Source: Pseudoclavibacter sp. AY1F1
GTDB taxonomy: Bacteria; Actinomycetota; Actinomycetes; Actinomycetales; Microbacteriaceae
Direction of reading: 5' to 3'
NCBI RefSeq assembly: GCF_002931075.1
Contig: NZ_PSTQ01000002.1
Coordinates: 62,001 to 126,000, forward strand
DNA: 64,000 bases
A program made the translations under genes and the position numbers. Below are positions 9,211 to 17,885 of the stretch, piece after piece (the first letter of the stretch is position 1; every line of letters starts with the position of its first letter). The notes beneath the pieces were generated by a model. That model was not told the DNA's origin and made no database searches. It was given only the letters and a program-made list of their open reading frames with translations.

Positions 9211-10622
9211 GCGGTCTGCTCCTCTTTGAGTTCCAGCGTGGCTTTGTGTTCCAGCGCGGCTTTGCGGTCCAGCCCGGCTTTGCGGTCCAGCCCGGCCGCC
9301 GTCGGTGCGGCCGGTGCGGCCGGGGCGAGCACCTCGCGCCCGCGTCGTGCGGAGAGCCCCTCGGCGCGAGTGTAGATCTGCTCACCGTGCAGGTACGTCG
9401 CGACGACGGCCCCGTGCATCCGCTGCCCGTGCCACGGGCTGATCTTGGTGCGGTACTCGAGGTCACCCTCCTCGAGGGTGTGCTCGAGCTCTGGCTCGAA
9501 GACCGCGAGATGCGCGGGCACGCCGATCGCGATGCGGCCGCGGTCAGCGAACCGGACGAGGCCGGCTGGACCGGTCGTGAAAAGCGGGAGGATCGACTCG
9601 AGGGGGATGCCGCGCCGCCGCGCCTCCGTCCAGACCGCGATGAGCCCGGTCTGCAGGCCGGCGATGCCGCCCCACGCCGTGCCGAGGTCGGGCCCGCCCT
9701 TGAGCTCGAGGGTCGCGGGGGAGTGGTCGCTCACGATCGCGTCGATCGTGCCGTCGATGACCCCCTCCCAGAGGGCGTCCTGGTTCGTGGTCCCACGGAT
9801 GGGCGGGCAGCACTTGAAGCGCCCGTCGCCGTCGGGCACCTCCTCGGCTCTGAGGCTCAGGTAGTGCGGGCACGTCTCGATCGTGATGCGCACACCCTCG
9901 GCCTTTGCGTCGCGGATGACGTCGAGCGCCTCGGCGGCGGAGACATGCACGATGTGCGCGCGGGCCCCCGTGCGCCTCGCGGCGTCGACGACCGCACGGA
10001 CCGCCTCGACCTCGGCGATGGGGGGCCTCGTAGCCACGAAGTCGGAGAAGACGGGGCCGGACGCCTCGCCGAGGTGCGCTTCGAGCTCGGCGTGAGCGAT
10101 GAGGAGACCGTCGATGTCCGCGAGCTCGGCAAGAGCAAGCTCGAGGTCGGCGAACGACAGGTGGCCGAACTCGTCGATGCCGCTCGGCGCGAGGAAGCAT
10201 TTCACGCCGACGGCCCCGGCCGCCAGCAGGGGCCGCAGCGCGCCGAGGTTCTCGGGGACTGCGCCGCCCCAGTAGGCGAGGTCGACGGCGAGCTGGCCCG
10301 CGGCCGCGGCGCGCTTCGTCTCGAGCGCGTCGACGGTCGTCGTGACGGGGATCGAGTTGAGGGGCATGTCGACGACGGTCGTGACCCCGCCGGCGGCAGC
10401 GGCCGCCGTGCCGGTCGCGAAGCCCTCCCAGTGCGTGCGCCCCGGCTCGTTGAGGTGGACGTGCGTGTCGACGAGCCCTGGCAGGAGCACCTGGGCAGGA
10501 GGTAGGACAACATCGGCGCCTGGATCGAACGGCCCGAGGCCCGTGAAGACGCCACCTTCGACGGACACCGTCGCGGGGGCGAAGGCGCCGTCGATGAAGA
10601 CCCGTTCGGCGGCGATCCTCAC
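9207..10622 (-). CDS. allB: Allantoinase
   Basis: 471 residues, cyclic amidohydrolase superfamily, hydrolysing allantoin to allantoate. Seen in order: metal-binding HVH in PGLVDTHVHLNEPGR, the expected carboxylated lysine in GAVGVKCFLAPSG, histidines in IAHAE and HIVHVSAAEAL, and the aspartate in VSDHSPAT. The GTG start overlaps the racemase stop (GTGA, 10619-10622). The catalytic core ends near residue 430. The last ~24 residues are a repetitive charged tail of four hexapeptides (GLDRKA-like) encoded by 18-bp tandem repeats, which is not part of the family fold. Dihydropyrimidinase is less likely because of the neighbours. Confidence 0.92.
   Translation of the reverse strand: MRIAAERVFIDGAFAPATVSVEGGVFTGLGPFDPGADVVLPPAQVLLPGLVDTHVHLNEPGRTHWEGFATGTAAAAAGGVTTVVDMPLNSIPVTTTVDALETKRAAAAGQLAVDLAYWGGAVPENLGALRPLLAAGAVGVKCFLAPSGIDEFGHLSFADLELALAELADIDGLLIAHAELEAHLGEASGPVFSDFVATRPPIAEVEAVRAVVDAARRTGARAHIVHVSAAEALDVIRDAKAEGVRITIETCPHYLSLRAEEVPDGDGRFKCCPPIRGTTNQDALWEGVIDGTIDAIVSDHSPATLELKGGPDLGTAWGGIAGLQTGLIAVWTEARRRGIPLESILPLFTTGPAGLVRFADRGRIAIGVPAHLAVFEPELEHTLEEGDLEYRTKISPWHGQRMHGAVVATYLHGEQIYTRAEGLSARRGREVLAPAAPAAPTAAGLDRKAGLDRKAALEHKATLELKEEQTA
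9225..9296. repeat. 18-bp tandem repeat, four copies, in the allB 3' end
   Basis: Four in-frame 18-bp units (9225-9242, 9243-9260, 9261-9278, 9279-9296). The last two are identical and the first two diverged. They encode hexapeptides of the form A-x-L-x-x-K on the minus strand. Confidence 0.85.
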
Positions 10623-11374
10623 GCGATCACCACGGCGCGGTCCTGCACCTGAACCGTTGGCAACGGCCGGGCCCTGCCTGGCCTCGCGTACTCGTCGCGC
10701 TTGCTTGTGCCAGCACCCATCCGGGACATCGCCGCGACGAGCCCGACCGAGGCCGCAACGCCGTCGATGACGGGCACCCCGACCCGCTCGGAGAGCCGAG
10801 CGCACAGGTCGGCCATGCCGGCGCATCCGAGCACCACGGCGTCGGCTCCGTCCTCGCGCACCACTCGCTCGCACCATGCCGCGATCTCCTCGAAGGCGGC
10901 TGACCCGGTCTCCTCGAGCGCCAGTACGGGGATTCCCGTGCCATACGCCGAGACGCACGCCCGTTCGAAGCCGTACCGCAGTACGAGGTCGTCGGCGCGG
11001 CCGAGGGTGCGCGAGAGGGTCGTGACGATGCCGAACGTGCGGCCCGTGAGTACAGCTACGTGCATGGCGGCCTCCGCGATGCCGACCACGGGCACATCGA
11101 GGAGCTCCCGCGCGGCGTCCAGGCCCGGGTCGCCGAAGCAGGCGATGACGTAGCCGTCGCTCCCGCCAGCCGCGAGGTCACGCTCGATGAGCTCGACGAC
11201 GACGGATGCCGCTCGCACCTCGTCGAAGTGACTCTCGATGGCCTCGGGTCCCTCGCCGGGAGCCGGGCACACGGCCACGATCTCGACGCCAGGGCCCGCC
11301 ACCTCCCGGGCGGCGGCCTCGACCTTCTGCGTCATCGCGACCGAGGTGTTCGGGTTGATGAGGGTGATGCGCAC
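10619..11374 (-). CDS. Asp/Glu/hydantoin racemase family protein, probable allantoin racemase
   Basis: 251 residues. The two catalytic cysteines of the cofactor-independent racemase fold are seen in IACFGDPG (~residue 78) and LGCAGMADL (~residue 182), and the N-terminus RITLINPNTS is typical of the HpxA/HyuE group. Role: interconversion of R- and S-allantoin so that the stereospecific allantoinase can use both. The GTG start has GGAGG 8 nt upstream, which lies in the last codons of the permease gene 3 bp away. The C-terminal ~30 residues after MSRMG are basic and not conserved. Hydantoin racemase remains possible. Confidence 0.85.
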   Translation of the reverse strand: MRITLINPNTSVAMTQKVEAAAREVAGPGVEIVAVCPAPGEGPEAIESHFDEVRAASVVVELIERDLAAGGSDGYVIACFGDPGLDAARELLDVPVVGIAEAAMHVAVLTGRTFGIVTTLSRTLGRADDLVLRYGFERACVSAYGTGIPVLALEETGSAAFEEIAAWCERVVREDGADAVVLGCAGMADLCARLSERVGVPVIDGVAASVGLVAAMSRMGAGTSKRDEYARPGRARPLPTVQVQDRAVVIA

Positions 11375-11377
11375 AGG

Positions 11378-12970
11378 TCAGTCCTCCTCGATCGATCCGT
11401 CGGAGATGCCGGCCGTCTCGCCCTCGAACGTCGGCATGAGCGGGCGGCGGCGCTCGAAGAGGACAAACAGCGCGAAGCCGAGGCCGCAGCCGATGAACCA
11501 GCTGAAGTCGGCGAGGTAGCTGAGGTCGAGGATGCCCGCCTCGGCGAGCGGACGCGTCAGCACCGCGATCCCGACGGTCGGCACCCCGGCGAGCACCATC
11601 GCCCAGACCGCGTTCGGGTTGAAACCCCGCTTGTACCAGTACGCGCCCGTCTCGCTCATCGTGAACATCTCGTCGACCTTGATGCGCTGCTTGCCGATCA
11701 CGAAGTACCCGGCGATGAGGATGCCGAAGAGCGGGCCGATGAGCGCGCCGAGCACACCGAGCGTGTTCTGGATTGCGGCGTCGTTGTTGTACCAGTTCCA
11801 CGGGGTGAGGAGCACGGAACCGACGGCGGCGATCATGCCGCCCATGCGCCAGCTGATCTTGTTCGGCGCGACGTTCGAGAAGTCGAAGGCAGGGGCGATG
11901 AAGTTCGCGACGATGTTGATGCCGACGGTCGCCGTGACGAACGTGAGGCCGCCGAGCAAGATCGCGAAGTGCGTGTCGATGCGCTCGACCGTGTGGATCG
12001 GGTCGGTGATGAGCTCGCCGAACACGGGAACCGTCGCGCTCGCGGTGAGCACGGTCAGGATCGAGAAGAACAGGAAGTTGAGGGGCAGGCCCAGGAAGTT
12101 GCCCTTCTTGACGGCCTTGTAGCTCTTCGCGTACCGCGAGAAGTCGCCGAAGTTCAGCATCGGGCCGGAGAAGTACGAGACGACGATGGCGATGGCGGTG
12201 AACATGACCGGGATGGACGCCCAGAAGTCGAGTGGTTCACCCGCGGAGAGGTTGAAGTCGATGTTCTCCCATCCCGCCTGGCTGACGAGGTAGATGGCGA
12301 GCACGATCATGACGACGTAGACGGCAGGTCCCGCCCAGTCGATGAAGCGGCGGATGGACTCCATCCCGCCCCAGAACAGTGCCGCCTGTGCGAACCAGAG
12401 GATGGCGTAGGAGATCCAGCCGAGCGCCGAGAGCCCGAGGAACGAGTAGTCGGTGCGCAGCACCTCGCTTGCCGGGATGAACTTGAGGAAGACGATGTTG
12501 AGCGACTCCGCGGCGAGGAACGTCTGCACGCCGTACCAGGCGATCGCGATGAGGCCGCGAATGATCGCGGGGATGTTGGCGCCCTTGACGCCGAAGATGG
12601 CGCGGTTCACGACGGGGTACGGCACGCCTGTCTTCTGGCTGGACTTGGCGACGAGGTTCGTGAAGAACTGCACGATGAGGATGCCCACGATGAGCGCCAC
12701 CAGCACCTGCCAGCTCGCGATGCCGAGGGCGAAGAGGCTGCCGGCCGTGACGTAGCCACCGACGCTGTGCACATCCGACATCCAGAAGGCGAAGATGTTG
12801 TAGGAGCCCCAGCGCTGCTTGCGCAGGGGAGCGAGGTCCTCGTTGGCGAGCCGCGGGTCGTAGCTCGGCTTCATGTTGACGTCGTCCGCGAGGTGCGCCG
12901 CGGTGTCGGCCGCGGTGTCGGCGGCGCGCGCGGTGCTGGATGCGCCAGTCTGTGCCAGTTGATCGGTCAT
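11378..12970 (-). CDS. pucI: NCS1-family allantoin/hydantoin permease
   Basis: 530 residues with 12 predicted membrane segments. It has the NCS1 opening LRKQRWGSYNIFAFWMSDVHSVGGY and the substrate-site tryptophan and glutamine in IAWYGVQTF, matching the Mhp1 Trp/Gln pair. It is a proton- or sodium-coupled importer. Its place as first structural gene of the allantoin operon, directly before the racemase, makes allantoin the likely substrate. Uracil or hydantoins are alternatives. A perfect TGAAGT-N4-ACTTCA inverted repeat sits 5 nt upstream of the ATG and could block both transcription and ribosome access. Confidence 0.9.
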   Translation of the reverse strand: MTDQLAQTGASSTARAADTAADTAAHLADDVNMKPSYDPRLANEDLAPLRKQRWGSYNIFAFWMSDVHSVGGYVTAGSLFALGIASWQVLVALIVGILIVQFFTNLVAKSSQKTGVPYPVVNRAIFGVKGANIPAIIRGLIAIAWYGVQTFLAAESLNIVFLKFIPASEVLRTDYSFLGLSALGWISYAILWFAQAALFWGGMESIRRFIDWAGPAVYVVMIVLAIYLVSQAGWENIDFNLSAGEPLDFWASIPVMFTAIAIVVSYFSGPMLNFGDFSRYAKSYKAVKKGNFLGLPLNFLFFSILTVLTASATVPVFGELITDPIHTVERIDTHFAILLGGLTFVTATVGINIVANFIAPAFDFSNVAPNKISWRMGGMIAAVGSVLLTPWNWYNNDAAIQNTLGVLGALIGPLFGILIAGYFVIGKQRIKVDEMFTMSETGAYWYKRGFNPNAVWAMVLAGVPTVGIAVLTRPLAEAGILDLSYLADFSWFIGCGLGFALFVLFERRRPLMPTFEGETAGISDGSIEED

Positions 12971-12972
12971 GC

Positions 12973-12993
12973 GTTGAAGTTATGACTTCACGC
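12973..12993. promoter_or_regulatory. Operator-like inverted repeat 1
   Basis: Perfect TGAAGT-TATG-ACTTCA palindrome (12975-12990) immediately before the permease ATG. The extended form GCGTGAAGT-N4-ACTTCAAC resembles a second site at 13049-13068. It is a likely binding site for the TetR protein encoded just upstream. Confidence 0.55.
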
Positions 12994-13048
12994 TTGTCCG
13001 GAGGTTTCTGCAATGTAACGCTCGTGTAAATCCACGGACGGCTTGACT

Positions 13049-13068
13049 GTTCAGTGAGCACTTCACGC
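13049..13068. promoter_or_regulatory. Operator-like site 2
   Basis: Read on the minus strand this is GCGTGAAGT-GCTC-ACTGAAC. It shares the left half and most of the right half with site 1, 76 bp away, inside the same 122-bp tetR-permease gap. Confidence 0.45.
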
Positions 13069-13092
13069 AGTGCGCGAAGGGGAGGCGCGGTG

Positions 13093-13755
13093 TCAGGCTC
13101 CCGCTGCCACGCCGAGCCCGCGGACGAGCGCCTCGAGGCCTCGCTCGAACGCCTGCTCACGCAGGGCCTCGGGGGAGTGCGCCGCGACGGATGCCGCGAG
13201 CGTCGGTGCCGCATCCGCGTGCTCTCCGAGGTCGAAGATGTCGAGGGGGGCGTTGAGGTCGTACGCGGAGCCGTAGATGAACGACTCGATGGCGACGATC
13301 GCCGGCATGATGCTCGCGTCTGGCCAGCCCGCCTGACGGAGCCCTGATGCGACCCTCTCGTACATCGCGAGCGTGTCGGTCGCGCCGGCGACCGGCATCT
13401 TGGCGATCGCCTCGACGAGCGAATCGTGCTCTTTCATGACGAGGCGGTAACTGCGTGCCCACGCCGCCAGGGCCGCATCCCACGGCTCGGTCTCGAACGC
13501 GGAGGCGTCGACGGCCGCCATGAGGCGGTCCTCGATCCAGCGGAGAATCTGCCGCTTCGAATGCGCGTGGTTATAGAGCGCGGCTGGGGTCACGTCGAGC
13601 GCCTTGGCGAGCTTCGCCATCGTCAGGGAGTCGTAGCCCTCATGGGTGGCGACCCGCATGGCGGCGTCGGTGATGCGCTTCTGCGTGAGGATGCGCGTGC
13701 GGGGTCGCCCAGCACGCCGTTGTCCGTCAGACTGCACATGATCGCTGATGCTCAC
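13093..13755 (-). CDS. TetR/AcrR-family regulator
   Basis: 220 residues. The N-terminal helix-turn-helix is clear: RITDAAMRVATHEGYDSLTMAKLAKAL followed by VTPAALYNHAHSKRQIL-type recognition and YxH motifs. The C-terminal ligand domain is helical with no named subfamily recognised. The start is put at GTG 13755, which has GGGAGG 4 nt upstream; a GTG at 13770 would add five residues. It is co-directional with and 122 bp upstream of the allantoin permease, and two similar inverted repeats in that gap suggest it represses the operon, perhaps with an allantoin-pathway metabolite as inducer. The ligand is unknown. Confidence 0.88.
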   Translation of the reverse strand: MSISDHVQSDGQRRAGRPRTRILTQKRITDAAMRVATHEGYDSLTMAKLAKALDVTPAALYNHAHSKRQILRWIEDRLMAAVDASAFETEPWDAALAAWARSYRLVMKEHDSLVEAIAKMPVAGATDTLAMYERVASGLRQAGWPDASIMPAIVAIESFIYGSAYDLNAPLDIFDLGEHADAAPTLAASVAAHSPEALREQAFERGLEALVRGLGVAAGA

Positions 13756-13935
13756 AGGTCCTCCCGTCACCCGACCATATCGCCTCGCAAATGCGGCTTG
13801 TCCACGAGGGCGGTCTGGACTAACGTAAATTAATCCTGTTTATTTGGGCGGCTCGGCCACAACCTTGCCACCGCCCTGAGTCACTTCGACGGCGAAGCCA
13901 GGGCGCTTGGTGCTGTCACAACGGAAAGAGCGAAA

Positions 13936-15306
13936 ATGCAGACCATCGAACGCGACGTCGTCATCATCGGAGCTGGCCCATCCGGCCTCACCGCAGCGCG
14001 GCGCCTCACGCAGGCAGGCAAGACCGTCGCCGTCCTCGAGGCGCGCGACCGAGTCGGCGGCCGCACCTGGAGCAACATCATCGACGGCCAGTTCTTCGAG
14101 ATCGGCGGCCAGTGGGTCTCTCCCGACCAGACGGCCCTGCTCGCCCTCCTCGAGGAGCTCGGCAAGGACACCTTCTCTCGGTACCGCGAGGGCAAATCGG
14201 TCTACATCAGCCCCAAGGGCGAGCGCACCGTCTACGAGGGCGACACCTTCCCCGTCAGCGAGCACACCGCCGCCGAGATGGACCGCATGATCGAGATCCT
14301 CGACGGCCTCGCCGCCGAAATCGGCGCCGTCGAACCGTGGGCGCACGCCAAGGCTCGCGAGCTCGACACCATCTCGTTCCACCACTGGCTGCGCCAGCAG
14401 TCCACCGATGAGGAGGCCTGCAACAACATCGGCCTGTTCGTCGCCGGCGGCATGCTCACCAAGCCGGCGTTCGCGTTCTCCGCCCTGCAGGCTGTGCTCA
14501 TGGCCGCATCCGCCGGCTCGTTCTCGAACCTCGTCGATGAAAGCTTCATTCTCGACAAGCGCGTCGTCGGCGGCATGCAGTCGGTCAGCCAGCAGATGGC
14601 CGCGGAGCTCGGCGACGACGTCGTGTTCCTCAACAACCCCGTGCGCTTCCTCCACTGGGAAGACAACGGTGCAGGCAATGCCGCACCCGTCACGGCGGTC
14701 GCCGACCACATCACCGTCAAGGCGCAGCATGCCATCATGGCCGTGCCGCCGAACCTCTACTCTCGCGTCTCGTTCGTGCCGGCGCTGCCGCGCACGCAGA
14801 TGATCGTGCACCAGCACATCTCCATGGGCCTCGTCATCAAGCTGCACGCCACGTACGCAACGCCGTTCTGGCGCGAAGACGGCCTCAGCGGCACCTCGTT
14901 CGGCGCTGGCCACCTCGTGCAGGAGGTCTACGACAACACCAACCACGAGGACGAGCGCGGCACGCTGGTCGGCTTCATCACCGACGAGGCAGCTGAAGCC
15001 ATGTGGGCGCTGAGCGAAGACGAGCGCAAGGCCGCGATCCTCGGGGCCGTGGCCGAGTTCCTCGGACCGAAGGCACTCGACCCCGAAGTCTTCTACCTCT
15101 CCGACTTCGGCGCAGAAGAGTGGACCCGCGGCGCCTACGCCACGAGCTACGACCTCGGTGGGCTCGCCCGCTGGGGCGCCATCCAGCACGACCCGGTCGG
15201 CCCCATCTTCTGGTCGAGCTCCGACCTCGCGGCCGAGGGCTACCAGCACGTTGACGGCGCCGTGCGGATGGGCGAAGCTACGGCGAAGCGCATCCTCGGG
15301 TCCTGA
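13936..15306 (+). CDS. puo: Putrescine oxidase (flavin monoamine oxidase family)
   Basis: 456 residues, very similar along its length to the Rhodococcus/Kocuria putrescine oxidases. FAD motifs are VVIIGAGPSGLTAARRL at the N-terminus and RDRVGGRTW. Diagnostic segments are EIGGQWVSPDQTALL, YREGKSVYISPKGER, FVAGGMLTKPAFAFSALQAVLMAASAGSF-type core, and EGYQHVDGAVRMGE at the C-terminus. It oxidises putrescine to 4-aminobutanal with release of ammonia and peroxide. It is followed by a stress protein and an APC permease, forming a putrescine uptake and use unit. An AT-rich stretch at 13821-13846 lies in the gap shared with tetR. Confidence 0.93.
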   Translation: MQTIERDVVIIGAGPSGLTAARRLTQAGKTVAVLEARDRVGGRTWSNIIDGQFFEIGGQWVSPDQTALLALLEELGKDTFSRYREGKSVYISPKGERTVYEGDTFPVSEHTAAEMDRMIEILDGLAAEIGAVEPWAHAKARELDTISFHHWLRQQSTDEEACNNIGLFVAGGMLTKPAFAFSALQAVLMAASAGSFSNLVDESFILDKRVVGGMQSVSQQMAAELGDDVVFLNNPVRFLHWEDNGAGNAAPVTAVADHITVKAQHAIMAVPPNLYSRVSFVPALPRTQMIVHQHISMGLVIKLHATYATPFWREDGLSGTSFGAGHLVQEVYDNTNHEDERGTLVGFITDEAAEAMWALSEDERKAAILGAVAEFLGPKALDPEVFYLSDFGAEEWTRGAYATSYDLGGLARWGAIQHDPVGPIFWSSSDLAAEGYQHVDGAVRMGEATAKRILGS

Positions 15307-15358
15307 GCGCCCTCGGCATCCTGAAATCAGCCAACATCCCAAAAATTGGAGAGGCAGC

Positions 15359-16267
15359 ATGACGCAGCGTTTCGTAGTGGGCTACATCGCGAGCGACCGA
15401 GGGCATGACGCTCTCGCCCTCGCATCCTTCCTAGCCAAGGGCACCGACACGGAACTCATCGTCGCGATGATCACCCCGGAGACGTCGCCGTACAGTGGCA
15501 CGCACCCGCTGCCGCTCGACGACGCCGACGGCATCATCGGGAAGCAGATCGACACGTGGATGAGCGAAGCCCTCGCGCAGGTGCCTGCAGGCATCGCCGC
15601 GAAGGGGGTGGTGCGCAGCGCGTCCAGCGAGGCGCAGGGCCTCCTCGACGTGGCCTCGGAGTTTGGTGCCGTGGCGATCGCCATCGGGGCGGCCACGACG
15701 GCGCTGCTGCGCCAGTTCACGGTCGGGACCGTCGCATCCACGCTCCTGCATGCCTCGCCCGTTCCCGTGGCGCTCGCACCGGCCGGTTTCGCCGAGGAAG
15801 GACCCGTCACGCGCATCACGACGCTGTTCGGGACCCGCTCGGGAGCCGCCGCGCTCATCGGCACGTCCGTCGAGAGCGCGCTCCAGCGTGACGTGCAGCT
15901 CCGCCTGCTCTCGCTGGTGCAGCTCGACCGGGTGCCGCCGAGCCAGGTGCAGGAGGTCGAGGAGTTCGTGCGCGAGTTCGGCGGTGCAGTGCTCGCCGGC
16001 CGCGCCGAGGCGCTCCTCGAGTCGGGCAAGGCCACGGTCGAGACGGTTGAGGGCGAGAGCCTCGAAGCCGCCCTCGAGCGCGCCAACTGGAAGCCGGGCG
16101 ACGTCGCGTTCGTCGGCTCCAGCCGTCTCGCTCAGGGAGGCCGCATCTTCCTCGGCGCTCGCGCGCAACGTCTGCTACGCGTGCTGACCGTGCCGATCAT
16201 CGTCGTGCCGCGCGCGGCGCAGCCCGCAGAGCCTCCGAAGACCCCAGAACAGGCGACCCAGCAATGA
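15359..16267 (+). CDS. Tandem universal stress protein
   Basis: 302 residues holding two UspA-like domains (about 5-140 and 150-285). Each ends in the glycine-rich nucleotide-loop region: IAIGAATTALLRQFTVGTVAS and FVGSSRLAQGGRIFLGARAQ, followed by VPVALAP and VPIIVVP strands. The second loop has GAR where GS is usual, so ATP binding by that half is doubtful. The start is the ATG preceded by GGAGAGG. The stop overlaps the ATG of the permease (ATGA, 16264-16267). Usp proteins are often paired with transporters and may modulate them; that is inference here. Confidence 0.88.
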   Translation: MTQRFVVGYIASDRGHDALALASFLAKGTDTELIVAMITPETSPYSGTHPLPLDDADGIIGKQIDTWMSEALAQVPAGIAAKGVVRSASSEAQGLLDVASEFGAVAIAIGAATTALLRQFTVGTVASTLLHASPVPVALAPAGFAEEGPVTRITTLFGTRSGAAALIGTSVESALQRDVQLRLLSLVQLDRVPPSQVQEVEEFVREFGGAVLAGRAEALLESGKATVETVEGESLEAALERANWKPGDVAFVGSSRLAQGGRIFLGARAQRLLRVLTVPIIVVPRAAQPAEPPKTPEQATQQ

Positions 16268-17844
16268 GCACAGCAGGAAACGACACCGAGCGGGGCGGGC
16301 TCAGCTCCAAGGGCCTCTCCGCCGGCAAAGTCGGCGTCATCGGCGCCACCATCATCGGCGTCTCGTGCATCGCCCCGGCGTACACGCTGACCTCGGGCCT
16401 CGGGCCGACCATCTCGCAGGTCGGAGTGCAGACACCCGCGATCCTCTTCATCGGCTTCATCCCGATGGTGCTCGTCGTCTTCGGCTACCGCGAGCTCAAC
16501 TCCGCGATGCCAGACTCGGGCACGACCTTCACCTGGGCCTCGCGGGCGTTCGGCCCGTGGATCGGCTGGATGGGCGGATGGGGGCTGATCGCGGCAACCG
16601 TCCTGGTCCTCTCCAACCTCGCGGCCGTCGCCGTGGACTTCTTATTCATCCTGCTGGCGCAGATCTTCCAGAATCCGGAACTCGCCGACCTCACGACGGT
16701 GCTGTGGATCAACATCCCCGTCACGATCCTCTTCACGGCGCTTGCCGCGTGGATCTCCTATCGGGGCGTCGAAGCGACCGAGAAAATCCAGGTCGGGCTC
16801 GTCGCGTTCCAGCTCATCGCGCTCGCCTGGTTCATCATCGCCGCCTTCATGCACCTGAACAACGGCACCGCCTTCGACCCGACGCCCGTCGAGCTGTCCT
16901 GGTTCAACCCCTTCGAACTCGGGGACATGTCAATGGTCGCCGCCGGCGTCTCGTTGTCGATCTTCCTCTTCTGGGGCTGGGACACGGTCATCACGATGAA
17001 CGAGGAGGCGAAGGACCCGAAGAAGACCCCGGGCCGCGCCGCCATGCTCACGATCATCATCATCATGGTCATCTACCTGCTCACGACCCTCGCAGTGCTC
17101 GTCTTCGCGGGCATCGGCACCGAGGGCCTCGGAGCCGGGAACCCGGAGAATCAGGAGAGCATCTTCGCGGCGCTCGCCGGCCCCGTCATGGGTCCGTTCG
17201 CCCTGCTGATGTCGATCGCCATCCTGTCGTCGTCTGCTGCGTCGCTGCAGTCGACGATGGTCTCCCCGTCCCGCACGCTCCTCGCCATGGGGCACTACGG
17301 GGCGTTGCCCAAGCGCTTCGCGGAAGTCAGCCCGCGCTTCAAGTCGCCGTCGGTTGCGACGCTGGCGTCAGCTATCGCCGCCGTCGTCTTCTACGTCGTC
17401 ATGAGGCTTCTCTCCGAGAACGCACTGTGGGACACGATCGCGGCCCTTGGCCTCATGATCTGCTTCTACTACGGCGTCACGGGGCTCGCCTGCGTCTGGT
17501 ACTTCAGGCACAGCCTCTTCACCTCAGCGAGGAACTTCTTCTTCAGGTTCCTGTTCCCGCTGCTCGGGGGCATCGTCCTGCTGTACTTCTTCTACGAGAC
17601 GGCAGTGGCGTCGCTCTCGCCGTCGTTCGGCTCCGGCTCCGCGATCTTCGCGACGAGCTATGACGCTGACGGCATCGCGCAGGACGGCATCGGCCTCGTG
17701 TTCGTGCTCGGCATCGGGGTGCTGCTGCTCGGGGTCGTCATCATGGTCGTGCAGTCGATCAGGAACCCCGCGTTCTTCCGCGGGGAGACGATCCAGGTCG
17801 GCAACGACCGCGACACGCAATCCATCGAGGTGCTGAAGGACTAG
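16264..17844 (+). CDS. APC-family amino acid/polyamine permease, copy 1
   Basis: 526 residues with about 12 membrane segments. The APC signature lies at GKVGVIGATIIGVSCIAPAY near residue 22-42. Other landmarks are FFWGWDTVITMNEEAKDPKKTPGR in the middle and a hydrophobic end with STMVSPSRTLLAMGHYGALPK. Its coupling to the stress protein and putrescine oxidase suggests putrescine import. It is strongly similar to the permease at 19559. Substrate is by context only. Confidence 0.88.
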   Translation: MSTAGNDTERGGLSSKGLSAGKVGVIGATIIGVSCIAPAYTLTSGLGPTISQVGVQTPAILFIGFIPMVLVVFGYRELNSAMPDSGTTFTWASRAFGPWIGWMGGWGLIAATVLVLSNLAAVAVDFLFILLAQIFQNPELADLTTVLWINIPVTILFTALAAWISYRGVEATEKIQVGLVAFQLIALAWFIIAAFMHLNNGTAFDPTPVELSWFNPFELGDMSMVAAGVSLSIFLFWGWDTVITMNEEAKDPKKTPGRAAMLTIIIIMVIYLLTTLAVLVFAGIGTEGLGAGNPENQESIFAALAGPVMGPFALLMSIAILSSSAASLQSTMVSPSRTLLAMGHYGALPKRFAEVSPRFKSPSVATLASAIAAVVFYVVMRLLSENALWDTIAALGLMICFYYGVTGLACVWYFRHSLFTSARNFFFRFLFPLLGGIVLLYFFYETAVASLSPSFGSGSAIFATSYDADGIAQDGIGLVFVLGIGVLLLGVVIMVVQSIRNPAFFRGETIQVGNDRDTQSIEVLKD

Positions 17845-17885
17845 CTGCACTCCCGCCCGGCCCGATCCCGGGTCGGAGACAGAAA

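Noticed and set aside
11060-12985. 641-codon plus-strand frame opposite the NCS1 permease
   Set aside because: Antisense shadow of a membrane protein gene, highly charged, no ribosome site.
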